Positions 36,100-51,217 are shown, counted from the first letter of the stretch. The stretch: 64,000 nt of DNA from Diphasiastrum complanatum (GCA_029204225.1 CM055101.1:40895427-40959426); one strand, 5' to 3'. Program-made: numbers and translations. The notes: generated from the sequence alone by a model not told the origin.

Positions 36100-37579
36100 A
36101 TGGCTAGTTCTTCCATGGCCTCAGATGACAAACTTATGGATTTTTTTTAATGCCAGTGACATTCCATCTGACAAATTAGAGTATTTTGCTAGTATTTTTT
36201 TTTTAACCCTTCGATGTCGATAAGCTAGTTTATGATAATCGTTATAATTTAATTTCTTATCTTGATAATTTTTTTCAGATTATTAGTACTCATGTTTTGG
36301 ATATAGATAATTTCTGTTTCGTTCATTTTCAGGACCTTGTACATTCCCAACCATCCTGTAAGCATAAACACAATATATACTATGATATCCACAAAAGAAT
36401 ATGTCGCCTTCTAATCAAAGGAATGGCTTTTGTCTTCTACATATCTACTGAAATTTCAGATGATGAGTCTGTTGGATCTTCAACTGTTCCATTGATCGAA
36501 GCATCTGCACCTGCTCCAGTTGATGTAAATGATGCAGATATTGATATAGGGGTTGAAGCTGAAGCTACTATGGCTTCAGATTATAAAAAAATTCTTCCTC
36601 GTTCTATAATCCTCTCTGATTCTCTTCCATTTGCATCTCTGTCAATTAATTAACTCTACTCGATGTTCTTTTATATTTTATAAATAATGAATGTTATATT
36701 TCATATAATGATATAGAAGATGTATTGAATTTGAGAGAGGATGAAATCCTCTCAATTTTTGCTTAAAATTTATCAGAATTTTTTGACATTGTTGATTACT
36801 CATATGATGACCTTGAAAGTGAGATAGATTATGATAAAGATGGCAATTGGAAATCTGGCAATGAGACCTTGGAGGCCATGATTGAAAAATCTAAAGCCTA
36901 TAAAGAAACTTTGCCTACAGAGGGAGAATTTTTGGAATTTCAAAAATAATATTTCCCTAGGACTAGATATATCCCCTCCGGAAATGTAGAGGCCATTGGA
37001 GGACATGACATCAACAAAGCAAACGTCGTTGATTACGATGATTATGATCTGGTAAGTAGATATTATATTGGTATTGATATTGTTCAGTTTTCTTATTGAG
37101 TTTGCAGTGTTATGTAATTTATTTTCTTTTCTCATTTACAGGATGCTATTGAAATAGATGCCTTTGGTATGAGACATGGAGGCGTCCGAGGTGTATCAGC
37201 CGGGAGAAAAGATGTTTCTCTATCTCATTATTTGAAAAACTTTCAAAATAATGAGATTTGTATATATCATTCATCTTATAATCCATATGCAACCACTGTC
37301 ATTATGGCCATCAAATCATTATCAGTTTGTTTAGGAGGCCATAAGTACGCAAGAGGAACATATTAAATAATTTTTGTGAAGAGATATTTGGCTATTAAGA
37401 TATTGGGTTATACTCTTAATGAGACTACGAAAAGATTATCTGCAATGGCCCTTTATTCGAGTTACATTGATATGAGCAAGAGGAAAAATTTAGAATTTTT
37501 AGATCCATATGAAAGGAGATTATTCCTTCATGACAATACCATCCGTCTGAATCTTGAAGAGGATGATGATGATAATTAA
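36100..37579 (+). pseudogene. Gene C of the 10-kb cluster, unrecognised
   Basis: ATG at 36100 (MASSSMASDDKLMDFF), then frame changes in T-runs near 36145 and 36200. It continues DKLVYDNRYNLISYLDNFFQ, ICRLLIKGMAFVFYISTEIS, then an acidic region (DVNDADIDIGVEAEA), NLREDEILSIF, DYSYDDLESEIDYDKDGNW and a GT-AG intron (37049 to about 37140, GTAAGT...ATTTACAG). The last part has SAGRKDVSLSHYLKNFQNNE, YATTVIMAIKSLSVCLGG and KRYLAIKILGYTLNETTKRL, and ends in an acidic EEDDDDN at 37577. About 450 residues with stops near 36765, 36950 and 37367. No domain recognised; the acidic stretches suggest a nuclear or chromatin protein, weakly. It converges with gene D. Confidence 0.58.
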
Positions 37580-37608
37580 ATAATTTTCTGTAATAATTTT
37601 TTGATATA

Positions 37609-40264
37609 TTACAAGGATCTCTCTTTTGTAATGAATTTAAATGCCTTTTGAAATATCGTAATACTTGGCGAGTTTTTAGCTTGATATCTAAATTTTGCTC
37701 TTCTGTAAAACCACTGAAAAAGTTGAACTAAATATTTATTTCTTGAATTGTGTCCTCCATGATTTGTTGCTCTATGAAATGCTCCCCTTGCTTGCCAATG
37801 AGATTTTTCCATGTCTTGTGATGACCAGATACTTAAGCTCTCATATTCCTTTGCAAAATAAGTTGTATGATGAAGAAGGATGTGCTGCAAACAATAGTTT
37901 TGATTAGTTACATCAGTAGAAAAAAATATAAGCTTGAATGAGAATATTACCAGATAATGATATAGATTAGCACCATGTAATAAGTAACATTGTTTTTTCC
38001 CCAACAATCATGTACAAATTTTACAAATGTGGTGCAATGATTTTGCAAAGTCCTCATATCTTCTGATGATAGGTTTTCTTTCCTGATAACACCTATGAGT
38101 TTGTCTAAATTGGTCCACACTTGTCCTTTTTCCACGCGATTACTTCCTTCCAGTGTTCGTGTGGCTTGAACAATTTCTCTTCATATTTCATATCTGACAC
38201 TTGATTCTTTGCATGTGTGATTGGATAAGAATCTTCTTGCTTTAGCACCTCCAATTGATGGCTTATTAGGAACGTTTCCTTTTTTTCCGGAGAGTCTGTC
38301 ACTTTTTTCAATCGTGACATTCCCTTTATGTAGTCTTGCATTTGACAGAACTATATCCAACCTCCTAATTGCTACTTTAGCCACTGACTCTAATTTATGA
38401 TTCCATGCTAGTAGAATATGCAAGTAAATTAGTTTTACAATAATACGAACCTCAGCATGCAATGTGCATATGTGAACATATTTCAATGGAATTGGCAGAA
38501 CACTTTTCATATTTGGATCTTTAGCTTCTCGTGTTGGGCCGGTGTTTGTTGATCATCCCAAATTCATATTGTAACAATCCTTCATGCAATAAAGACATGG
38601 ATGCTTTGATGTTGCCCCATGAGAGACATTATACATACATTTTAATGTTTTCAAATCCCCTACAAGGTGCCATTGAACTTAAAAACTTCCATGGTTTTCG
38701 ATTGTAAATTTCTCACCCTCCAAATGTCTCTTTATAATCTCGCCATAATTTGTCCTTGAAAATATCCATGATAGTATTTTATGGTCCTCTTTCAAGACTT
38801 GTAGAAAAACAAGTAATGCATAACATGTCAATAAAAACTGGCAAGGTATGAATTGTTAATATAGATATTCTAAATGAAAATGGAAATGTATATCTGGAAT
38901 GCCACCAACCACCATATGTGATTTTTCGATTGAACACTAAACGTTCGATCATCTGTATCTGAAATTTTGTTCATCAAAGTGACACTCACACGTTCCAACT
39001 TCTGACCCTTGATGATTTCAGATTCATCCAATTTTATTACAATAATGATCTTTCCATTTACTTGATGTTCGTCTAGTTTATAGAATCAAATAATGTATTT
39101 TAGAACATTTTCAATATCAAGGAAAATATTATTGCAATCGTTGTAATTGAGCTCACAATATTCTGATTTATATAATTCAGTTATATGAAGTGGTTGGCCA
39201 ACTACTTTGAACATTCCGTCATTATAAAAATTCTAGCTAATCTTACTCGATATGGACGCGGAAGATTAATTTTCTTCACCATCACTTGGGAAAAAACTTT
39301 TTTAACTATTCTAAAAAAATAGAATAAGCATTTCTGTTAATTCCAGATAATTACATGCACCTTGTATCACATTCGCATCCAAGTATAATTGAACCTTAAT
39401 CAAAACAGTCTCTACAATTTCATTTTTCATTTTTTCAAACTGAGCATTTTTTATCATTTCCTTTGCTGACTTTCTTGGTAAAACATGACTTAAAGATGAT
39501 CCAATGCATGAACGATCTGTTAAATAGTTTTTTGCCACCAAACATGATCTGCAGCAAACATATGAAACTCAAATTATGTTTAATAAATAAATAATCCATG
39601 TTATCAGTGCAAATCAAACCTAAATGACATATACAAATCAAATAAACAGTCTAGATGACAACATACTTGAATGTTCGAATTCTTTTTTTCTGTGTGTAGA
39701 TAGGTCATCAATATTCTTCATCAGTACTCTCTTTCTTTTCCTCTTCATCATTGTGTTATTGATAACTTTTAGATCAACATCAGACTTTAAACTCTCGGAT
39801 CGCAACTTTTCCATGGATTCTAATATTTCTTGGTTTGATTCTCAAAGAGTAGTGATAGTAGCATTCAACTCTGACATAGCATTCTTGAGTGCATTGTTTT
39901 CAGCACTAGTGTGTTGCACATAATGAAGCAATTGTTGATTTGCACGTTGTAATTGTTGATTCAGACAATATATGCTATGCATTCCAATATCATGCAACTT
40001 TTGACAATATCCAAATAATCCGCTATTTCCTTCACATACATATCTGAGAAGATGAGTTACGGACTTAAAATCTGGACACAAATTGGTAGCTGGATCATTA
40101 GGATAAATTGATCCATCCACCCACAAATCTATATTCATATGATCATTCATTCTCAATTCTCTAACTATTGCTGCAGCATTCTCTAAAACTTTTGCATTTT
40201 TCTTAATAATTGGAGTGCATTCAACATGCAAATGGAACATTGCCATTGTTAAAGCTACAATCAT
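37609..40264 (-). pseudogene. Gene D, transposase-like protein
   Basis: Read from 40264: MIVALTMAMFHLHVE..., a Q/N-rich coiled coil (LNQQLQRANQQLLHYVQ), a basic patch (MKRKRKRVLMKNIDD), intron (GTATGT...GCTGCAG), ATVLIKVQ-type helices near 39400, then IIIVIKLDESEIIKGQKL (about 39040), then WHLVGDLKTLKCM followed by GATSKHPCLYCMKDC (38675-38580), then LPIPLKYVHICTLHAEVRII (about 38500), then RTLQNHCTTFVKFVHDCW (about 38050), and finally SSQDMEKSHWQARGAFHRAT and LFQWFYRR (about 37850-37690). Ordered acids (D in LDES, D in GDLK, E in MEKSH) with C-x2-C after the second resemble RNase H-fold transposases, and the layout recalls transposase-like proteins known from animals; the assignment is inference. 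Several stops. Confidence 0.62.
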
Positions 40265-41426
<1,162 letters not shown>

Positions 41427-41819
41427 AATCTTTCACTTATTTATGTTGAATATCGAATCGATAAATGTATGGCAATCATAGACACCTAAAATTTCACATT
41501 CATCACAATTGTCATAGACGCCTATAATAATACTCAACTAAATTAAATTGAATGATATCAACAAATTAGCAAGATTAAGTTTGTTAGAATTGTGAAAATA
41601 GTCCTAGGTATAATTATATCAATTCTTTCTTCTTGGGCGGCAAACAATTTTCAGGTTCAAGCTTGTCAAAAAGCTAGATCTCTATTGAGAATCGGGCTTC
41701 CTCTCCTGAATAGTAGCATCAAAGCCACAAGTTCATTTGTTCAATATACATTCTTAGATTCAATCCTTAGAGATTCTTGTTTGTTTACATTCTTTTATAT
41801 CATTCTATCATCCATTGAA

Positions 41820-42350
41820 GGTTCATCGTATGAGATTTGTTTGATCAATAAATTCAACGGTGATGACTTTCACATGTGGAAGTTCAAGATGAGGATGATC
41901 TTGATTGAGAAATATTTGTGGGAATATGCCAATGGCACAGCCAAACTAGAGAATTCAAAATTGTTGACCAATTGGAATGCAAAAGATGGTAAAATATATA
42001 ATAAGATTATCAAATAGCCCATATGGTTACTTGTTCCACTTTAAAAATAAGCTATACTAATTGACATGTATGAACAAATTTAACTACTTGTCTCTTTTTT
42101 AGAAAGAAGTTCCCAGCTTTGAAAATGAGTAAAGGCACTTCAGTAGGTGATCACTTTAATAGTTTTATACAATTGTTAAATCAACTAGGGGCTATTGATG
42201 TTCCAGTATCAGATGATTATGTCATTATGACACTTTTGTCTAGTCTTTTTACTTCTTATGAAAATTCAATACTATTTTTGGACAATACTCTTATCACTCC
42301 AAAAGGTGGCAACAAGTTTGTTACATGACTAAATAAGAAGGAAGAGTTCA
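41820..42350 (+). pseudogene. Ty1/copia gag fragment
   Basis: Reads INKFNGDDFHMWKFKMRMIL (from about 41843), then a shift, then KMSKGTSVGDHFNSFIQLLN and VIMTLLSSLFTSYENSI. This is the UBN2-type core of copia Gag. It stops before a zinc knuckle, and no LTR is seen beside it. Confidence 0.85.
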
Positions 42351-42359
42351 TTTTCTTCA

Positions 42360-43335
42360 AATAACAAGACTCTTGTTGTCATGTCCACGTCCTGTATATA
42401 GGATTTAGTATAGTCCTAGACTTGGATACACGGTACTCTAATGAAACAAGCTTATTATTTATGCCACGTCATACTGGACGTGACTCGAAAGTAATTAATA
42501 TCCTTGTGAGGCCCAAAACACACTAAATGGAGTTAGTACAAGGGTTGGGACCATATGTGCATGTGTAGAGTATCAATTGTCATAAATAGGTGAGTAATAG
42601 AATGCAAAAACTTCCTACTTCCAATGCATGACTACGCCTATCAAAAGCAGTAGTGATAGAAATCATGTTCAATCTTTAGCAACTAACTCTCGCTAGATAC
42701 TAAGTGATTACGTAGCCAAACATAAAGTATTGAATTCTCAGACAATTTCTATCAGTTACAAAGGCAATATAGAGATGCATGCATTATGACACAAACTGAA
42801 TGCAATAAGAAAATAGTATTGATTCAGAAAAACAAGATCATATGCTAATGAGCGCAAGACAATAGCAGATAGAAACCACGCACTCTAAATCTATCTCTGA
42901 GTAACTGAGAATAAGTCTGAAATAAGCAACTCTACTGATAGCAGTAGCGCAATAGCAACTCTAAATAAATATCTAAAAGACTGAGCTAGATTGCTCAAGA
43001 GAGTTCAAGCTTGAAAGCTTGATAGAGAGTTAACAACAATACTTTCTGATTGTAAACGATCTGCGTGATGAGAGCGTAGGAAGCGTTGTGTAATAACACT
43101 CAACTCCTTCACAATTCACAATGTTGATTGATCATTGACTTATTGAAAATGAGATGTATGAAAAACTGATTTGTACTAAGTAATTAGGTCATCAAATGTG
43201 ATTGCCAGTTGGCTAGAGTCCGCTGGCATTCATCTAGTTCTTCTCAAAAGTTGCTTGCTAATAAGCGGCGACAATTGCCCGTAAACAGTTTGTCTGCATA
43301 AATGAAGACCCTATAATAGAATGGTAAGGATACTC
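42360..43335. other. Unassigned, no gene recognised
   Basis: AT-rich, with many short direct AGCAAC/AATAGCA words near 42840-42980. No credible coding region. Confidence 0.4.
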
Positions 43336-43339
43336 ACGC

Positions 43340-43610
43340 ATCTGCTCCTTCTCTTGAATTGTTTGAGGACACTTGTCTTTTGACAATTTGAGACATGGTT
43401 CCATTGTGAGAGAGCTAACTTGCAATTAATCGGATTATATCTGATTAACATATTGTAGATGTACCTCTATTGAGTAATGTAGATCAACTTTCTATTTCTG
43501 TCTCTGTGGATTTGAATACCAAGGCAGAAATGAGCTTCGCCTAGATCGGTCATGTCAAATTCAGAAGATAGCATTGTCTTGTCTTCTTTTATCAGATTGG
43601 TATTGTTGTT
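43340..43610 (-). pseudogene. Ty1/copia reverse transcriptase fragment
   Basis: The minus strand reads EFDMTDLGEAHFCLGIQIHR (about 43560) and YIYNMLIRYNPINCK, the end of copia RT. It is similar to the matching segment of the intron-1 element (24724-24530). No other domain is present. Confidence 0.82.
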
Positions 43611-43611
43611 G

Positions 43612-45236
43612 AAACGACAACATTCTTTGAACTAAACAAAAGTGGTGATTCGAAGGCTCAAGAGTTGTTGTACCATGACTTGCTGATGCAGTATTGATAC
43701 AACAGCGATACCATTTCTATGAGTCAGGTTTTGGTAGACAAATATGTTCTTGACGTGGAGTCGGACATGCAGACAGCTAGAAAGTCATTGGTGAGTTTTG
43801 GGTTTAGGGTCCTCGATGTCGATTTTGATTCATCTCCATTGTTTCGCGAGGAGATGTTTGTCGACAAGAACCCTTCAGAGGTTGAAGTTGACATTGAGAG
43901 ATTGAACGTGGATTAGCGAAAGATTTTCGACCGTGTAGTACGTGAGCATGTTGTTCGAAGAGTGGGTGGAGGTAGATGGACCGGGTGGTATAGGCAAGAC
44001 ACACTTGTATGGTGTCATGTTGTCATACGTGCATGCACAAGGGTAGAAAGCATTGGCAATTGCATCACGTGGGATTGTTGCACTATTGATGAAAGGTGGT
44101 AGGACCGCACATTCTTGGTTTAAAATTCCTCTGACGGAATCGAATGAGAGCTCGACATGCAACATCTCTAAGCAATTTGCGCTAGGTACGCTTTTGATGG
44201 CATGTCGACTCATCATTTGGGATGAGGCTCCCATGGCGCCTAAGTATACTATAGAGTGTGTGGACCGATCTCTGCGAGATATATTGAGTATCGATGCTCC
44301 ATTTGGAGGAGTTCCAGTTGTTTTCGGGGGTGATTTCCGATAGATTCTACCAATGTACTACGTGTTAGTCGTGCGTAGATTGTCAATGCTTCACTGAAGT
44401 GTTTGCGTTTGTGAAAAAACATGGAGGTGCACAAACTAACAAAGAACATGCACGTCATGGGTGTGGAGGGTGGCGATAAGGATGTTGAGGTTTGTAGATT
44501 ATTTGTTGAGTGTGGGAGATGGTCGTGAGCCCACATTCGTGCATCGCGATTTGGACCTGATCATGTGCCTAAGGACGTCTGATGTGGACGAATTGATTTC
44601 ATTCACATTTTTCAATGTTGCATGGCGTTTTATGAGATCATGCGAGGGTTGTTGAGCAGCTTCTGTGACGTTTGCACTTTTTATAGTGTCGATAGTGTTG
44701 TTGAGTGTGAGGGCTCTAATGTGCACCCTGTAGAGTATTTGAATAGCCTGCAACCGAGTGGATGTCCTCCATATAAGTTGGTGTTGAAGTTTGGAATGAT
44801 TGTGATGTTGTTACAATCGATAGCATCGCACAAGGGATTGTGCAATGGCACAAGATTGATCATCCTTAGATTAGGTAGACTGGTCATAGAGGCGGAGATA
44901 GTGATCGGAAAGAATATAGGAAGTAGAGTCCTTATTTCATGTATCCCTATAGTGCCAAGTGATTCGAACATATTGTTTGAATTGCAAAGGTGTCCAGTTT
45001 CCTATCAGAGCAACATTTGCCATGACAATAAACAAAGTACATGGGCAAACTATGGACATGATTGGATTGTATTTGCCTCGGCCTGTATTTAGCCATGGGT
45101 AGTTGTATGTTGCACTATCGAGAGTGCAAAATGCAACAAGTCTTCGTGTGTTGATTACTGACAAGGACAATCTATTTACGGATGTGGATGGACTGACGAG
45201 GTACACTCAGAACATGGTGTATTCAGGAGTGTTGTA
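43612..45236 (+). pseudogene. Helitron Rep/Hel protein, helicase part, broken
   Basis: PIF1-family helicase domain of a Helitron rolling-circle transposon. Reads FFELNKSGDSKAQELL (pre-helicase), RKIFDRVV, Walker A GPGGIGKTHLYGV (43978-44016), then ALLMKGGRTAHSWFKIPL, Walker B LIIWDEAPMA (about 44210), VVFGGDFR (44323), KNMEVHKLTKNMHVMGVEGG (about 44418), VHPVEYLNSLQPSGCPPYKL, LCNGTRLIIL and, near the end, remnants of [29 protein letters not shown] and YTQNMVYSGVLQW. Many shifts and stops. The HUH Rep domain is absent upstream. The end near 45236 is where the 3' terminus should follow; no clear hairpin plus CTRR was found. Confidence 0.92.
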
Positions 45237-45289
45237 GTGGTAAGTTTGAAGTGATGTTTATGGTTTATGGTTTCAGGATGCAAGGCACA

Positions 45290-45390
45290 ATTATAGTTAG
45301 AGTTAGGGTTAGACTTAGCATTTGGGATGTAGGGTAGAGTTAGAGTTAGAGTTATGGTGGAAGTTAGGGTTAGATTTGGAGAAAAAAACT
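45290..45390. repeat. Degenerate GTTAGG/GTTAGA short repeat
   Basis: Several GTTAGGGTTAGA and AGAGTTAGAGTTA words. They resemble telomere-like repeats but do not keep the plant TTTAGGG period, so this is treated as a simple repeat just downstream of the Helitron relic. Confidence 0.7.
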
Positions 45391-45506
45391 ATCAAATTTT
45401 GTACAAGGAGAAGGGTGTGTAGAAGGAGGTTCTTGGATATAGTTAGGATTTAGAGTTCAGTATTGGAAGCTTGTACTTAAAGCTTGACCATACCAGCTGA
45501 TTGCAG

Positions 45507-45879
45507 GCCAACTGTATCAAAGAGGGGCGGATAATATCATTCGACAATGTATCTTGTCTTCCTCATAATACAAGTCAGATCATGTCCCTCTCGCATGAAC
45601 CAATGGGAGGTGGTGGAGAATTTGCATCAGAAGTTACAATACATAATATTCTACAATCCTGGTGGCCAACAATGCATAAGGATACTAAAGTGTATATCAA
45701 CTAATGTGATGCATGTCAAAGGGCATGTAGACCAACGAAGGCGAACTATGAGCCGTTACGTTCTGTATTGTCTCAAGCGCCATTTGAAAAATGGGGACTC
45801 AATTCTATTGGCCTCATGTAGAAGACAAACGCGATCAAAGAAAGGCTAAAGCTCACTGGTGAAGGCCCTTATCGCATCA

Positions 45880-45905
<26 letters not shown>
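45507..45905 (+). pseudogene. Ty3/gypsy integrase fragment
   Basis: Zinc-binding (H2C2) domain across frame changes: GQLYQRGADNIIR, then HEPMGGGGEFAS, LQSWWPTMHKDTKVYI, CDACQRACRPTKANYE, FEKWG. The frame then jumps to LKLTGEGPYRITDIL, typical of the gypsy integrase C-terminus, so the catalytic core is deleted. The 3' end merges into the CCTACGTGGC array. Confidence 0.85.
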
Positions 45906-47965
<2,060 letters not shown>

Positions 47966-47975
47966 ACAAGCCCAT

Positions 47976-48980
47976 CGAGCCAGAAATTGGTTAAATTTAG
48001 TAAAAAATGGTCAAAACTTCGAACGGGAGGTGTCCACAGGTTTGTGCGCTCCACACGAACCCACATGTTTATTTGCAGCTCAATTTCAACGCCGTTTGTC
48101 TGAAAACGCCTTTTCTACCGAGGGAAATGCCACTAAATGGACTACTTTTTAACATTCCTGAGAACTGGTCCAGTGTCGTTGAACGAAGTCCGTTTTTCAA
48201 ACCCTCTATTTCATCCTGTGCTGCATGTCGAGACGAACCTACACGACTGAACTAGGCTCCAAACGGTTTAGTACTCACAGAAAAACGTGCGTCCGAACCA
48301 GAAACCCTAAACGCAGTCCTGGGATTCTAGGCTCGTCGAGCCAAAAATTGGTCGGATTCAGTAAAAAATGATCAAAACTTCGGACGGGACGTGTCCACAA
48401 GTTCATGGGCTCAACACAAACCCATAGGTTCATTTGCAACTCAATTCCGATATCGGTTGTCCAAAAACGCCCTTTTTGCCGGAGGGAATGCCACGAAATG
48501 GACTACTTTCCAATATTCTCGGGAATTGGTCCAGTGTCGCCGAATGGAGTCTGTTTTTCAGACCCTCTATTTTGTCTTGTGCTACCATAGAGATGAATCC
48601 ACATAACTAAATCGGGCTCCAAATGATTCAGTATTCACAGCAAAACGTGCATCTGAACCAGAAACCCTAAATGCAGCCCTGGGATTCTAGGCCCGTCGAG
48701 CCAGGAATTGGTCAGATTCAGTAAAAAATAGTCAAAACCTTGGACGGTAGGTGTCCAGAGGTTCGTGGGGCTCAACGCGAACTCACTGGACCAATTGTTG
48801 CTCAATTTTGACGTCGTATGCTTGAACACACCCGTCGTGTCGGGAGGAACGCCACTAGAGCACAATAAATGGACTACTTTTTGGCATTTTCGAGACATGG
48901 TCTAGTATCGTCGAAACGGGCTCCGTCTTGTATGCCGTCTGTTCCATCCAGTGCTGCACGTCGAGACAAACCCGCATACA
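47976..48980. repeat. Tandem repeat, 360-bp unit, 2.8 copies
   Basis: Units start at 47976, 48337 and 48697, each with CGAGCC.A.AATTGGT.A.AT and GTAAAAAAT..TCAAAAC.T. Copies 1 and 2 end GAAACCCTAAA.GCAG.CCTG. The third is cut near 48980. Satellite-like; no coding evidence. Confidence 0.93.
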
Positions 48981-49750
48981 CATACATGCAGTAGCAGTAG
49001 TAGCACCCGTAACAACAGCTTATTGTATTGTTGAGAGAGATCAATAGATCATTGTCACAATTTCTTCCTCCATTAAGAGCATTGCTTTGTGTATTGTCTT
49101 CAAGCTTTTGTGTATGATCTAAAGAGGCTTCCAAAAGTGGTAGGCTGCTATTGTAGGGCTGGTATGCTATTGTTTTTGGTTGCCATCAGTACCTTTTATT
49201 AGTTTCTTTTGTCTCTTGAATGCTTTGTCAAGTGCATGTGTATCAAAGGTAGCGTTAGAATGCTTTGCCATTTCTAGCTTTTGTAGCTTGTTATGCAAAG
49301 ATCTTAGCCAAGTATTTTGGGAGTTTGGATCCGTTCAAGATCCACTTTTTTCACATACCATACTTGCATAAAGGTTTTTTCTAAAATAAGGGTTTTTTTC
49401 CCACTTCCAATTTTAAAAGGACTCTACAAAATTTTAAAATTTAATTCCTAAATGGAGCGAAAGTAGTTTTTCCACCCTCACTAAGCTGAACATGACCTTT
49501 TGGAAAACCTCACTGCATGACACTATATAAACATGCAGTTTCGACGATTGTTCCTCACAACACCATGAAGAGTTCTAAGGTCTCTCACCTACGGCGAGTG
49601 CGCCCTACCAGTTCATTATTTGTCTCCTTCAATTCAACACTTTACTATATCAACACTCTCTCTTCATGCTTGTCACATTCAGTATGATACTTCCATGCTG
49701 ACTCTCATATGTGGTTACAAATTACTCATTACATAAAGCTTTGTATGAAA
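48981..49750. other. Intergenic, no gene recognised
   Basis: Mixed-composition sequence without recognised coding, RNA or repeat features. Confidence 0.4.
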
Positions 49751-49764
49751 GTTTTTTGATGGCT

Positions 49765-50283
49765 GATGGACATATCAAATTTTTTGATATGTCCATCAGT
49801 TTTTTTTATGGCAACGATGGACATAGCAATTTTTTTTAAAAAAATAGATATGTGTGCATCCTGCCTGAATGGCAGCGATGGACATACTACATCTATTTAC
49901 ATCTCTTCAAGATTGTTTTTTAGCTCATGTGGCCATGATGAACCACTAGTTGCCTCTTCAACTATGAGTTTGGTTTTATGTGTCTGATGGACAGCGATGG
50001 GATGGCCCTATCATAAGCTATCTTGTGGCTTCAAATAAACATAAATAATTGCCTCTGTCCACCAGCGATGGACAGATGGTTGACTCTTATACTTCTGAAA
50101 ATTGTTTCACAATGGTTGATAGACATTCTTTCCACCAGCGATGGACAACAAGTTCTATCAACTTTTTCAGTATGTAAATTTGGCAAACACACCTCTTACT
50201 ATCCAACGTAGACGGTAGGAGCATTTACTTTTGTTTCTTTGATCTTTTATATGATTCACAGGCTCCCTGTCCAACGATGGACA
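49765..50283. repeat. GATGGACA word array
   Basis: GATGGACA, mostly as CAGCGATGGACA or AACGATGGACA, occurs at 49765, 49816, 49877, 49986, 50067, 50140 and 50276, and inverted at 49790-49797. The first pair forms a perfect 17-base stem (CTGATGGACATATCAAA) with a TTT loop. The unique spacers are unrelated, so only the word is repeated. Confidence 0.85.
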
Positions 50284-50362
50284 ACAAGCCAAAATAATCA
50301 ATTTGGATTGAAGCTTTTTATATATACACTTCTACTGTCATGCAAACCCTACACAGCATGTA

Positions 50363-50367
50363 CAAGC
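50363..50367. other. Target-site duplication CAAGC (left)
   Basis: CAAGC directly before the 5' LTR; the same five bases follow the 3' LTR at 56061-56065. Five base pairs is the usual copia duplication. Confidence 0.9.
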
Positions 50368-51152
50368 TGTCAGAAATGTTGAACTCCTGCAACTTTGTCG
50401 CAACACGAACAAGACACGAAGGTCGAATGAGAACAATTCGCGACAGTCAATGTGTCTTTGACTCGAAGCACGAACGATTTGCAAATCAATTGCGAATCCT
50501 AAACACACCTCTAGGATCGCAAAGCACAAAATGGACGCAAAACGAAAACTACGAAAAGAATGAAAACACGCGAAGAGAAATTTTTTGCGCTGCCAGCTGG
50601 CAGCTCAACGAGCTTCATGCCCAGCTGAAACGAATAGCAACGACAGAGACTAACTAACTAGTTGATTAGCATTAACTAGTCTTGTGATTCTACGTTTAGC
50701 TATCTTGTAAACTCCACACAGTAGAGGTATAAACAATCCTATCTAGATCATAACCAAAGAGAGAGAAAAAGTGATGAGAATTGTACAGAGATTTATAAGA
50801 AATAGAGAGAGACGTAACGAATAGAGTAAGAAAGCAAAAATACCGTAGTTGTGCATGAAAGTCTGCCAACGAGCATAACATAACAAAAGAGCAGAGAGTC
50901 AATCCGCCAACAAACGAGACACTGACGATATCGCTCTAAAACCAAACTGACGATATAGTCGCTCTATTTCATGTATCTCTTGGTCTTGTGCTGTGTCTCT
51001 TGATTGCTAGAATAAAATATGTTCTGTGATGCGTAGTCGAGTGTTTGGGATCCCGTAAGAGCTTCTGCATGAAAAGAAAATTCAAAGACAGAAAATTGTT
51101 CGTGAATCAGAAGAGAGAGGACGAACACGAAACAAAAAAAACTTCCGCGACA
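50368..51152 (+). mobile_element. 5' LTR of copia element 2
   Basis: 785 bases, TGTCAGAAATG... to ...TTCCGCGACA, with TGTC/GACA ends. Nearly identical to 55311-56060 apart from small indels, the main one an extra ~35 bases near the start of this copy. Rich in CGAA words, like the LTR of copia element 1. Confidence 0.95.
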
Positions 51153-51165
51153 TAGTATCAAAACC
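51153..51165 (+). other. Primer binding site of copia element 2
   Basis: TAGTATCAAAACC follows the LTR directly, a mutated form of TGGTATCAGAGC for initiator tRNA-Met. Confidence 0.7.
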
Positions 51166-51217
51166 TACAAGTTATCACTATTGATATCCCAGCAGTGATT
51201 CTTCCAAACAACAAAAT

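Larger units (their letters stand above)
32930..36100. repeat. Scattered GCGCGCTGAATCGATATC-type words
   Basis: GC-rich words close to GATATCGGATCAGCGCGC, in both orientations, stand out from AT-rich sequence near 32938, 32990, 33027, 33071, 34533, 34673, 35068, 35110, 35275, 35318, 35915, 35965, 36031 and 36073. The core, TCGATATCGA, is palindromic. They cluster between and within genes B and C and are scarce elsewhere in the window. Confidence 0.6.

Noticed and set aside
36800-37135. Minus-strand frame of 111 codons inside gene C
   Set aside because: Opposite strand of an acidic coding region; the plus strand has the better frame, intron and motifs.
43804-45206. Minus-strand frames opposite the Helitron helicase
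   Set aside because: Shadows of the plus-strand helicase sequence, no motifs.
45290-45390. Interstitial telomere repeat
   Set aside because: Words are GTTAGG/GTTAGA of uneven period, not TTTAGGG; too short and irregular.
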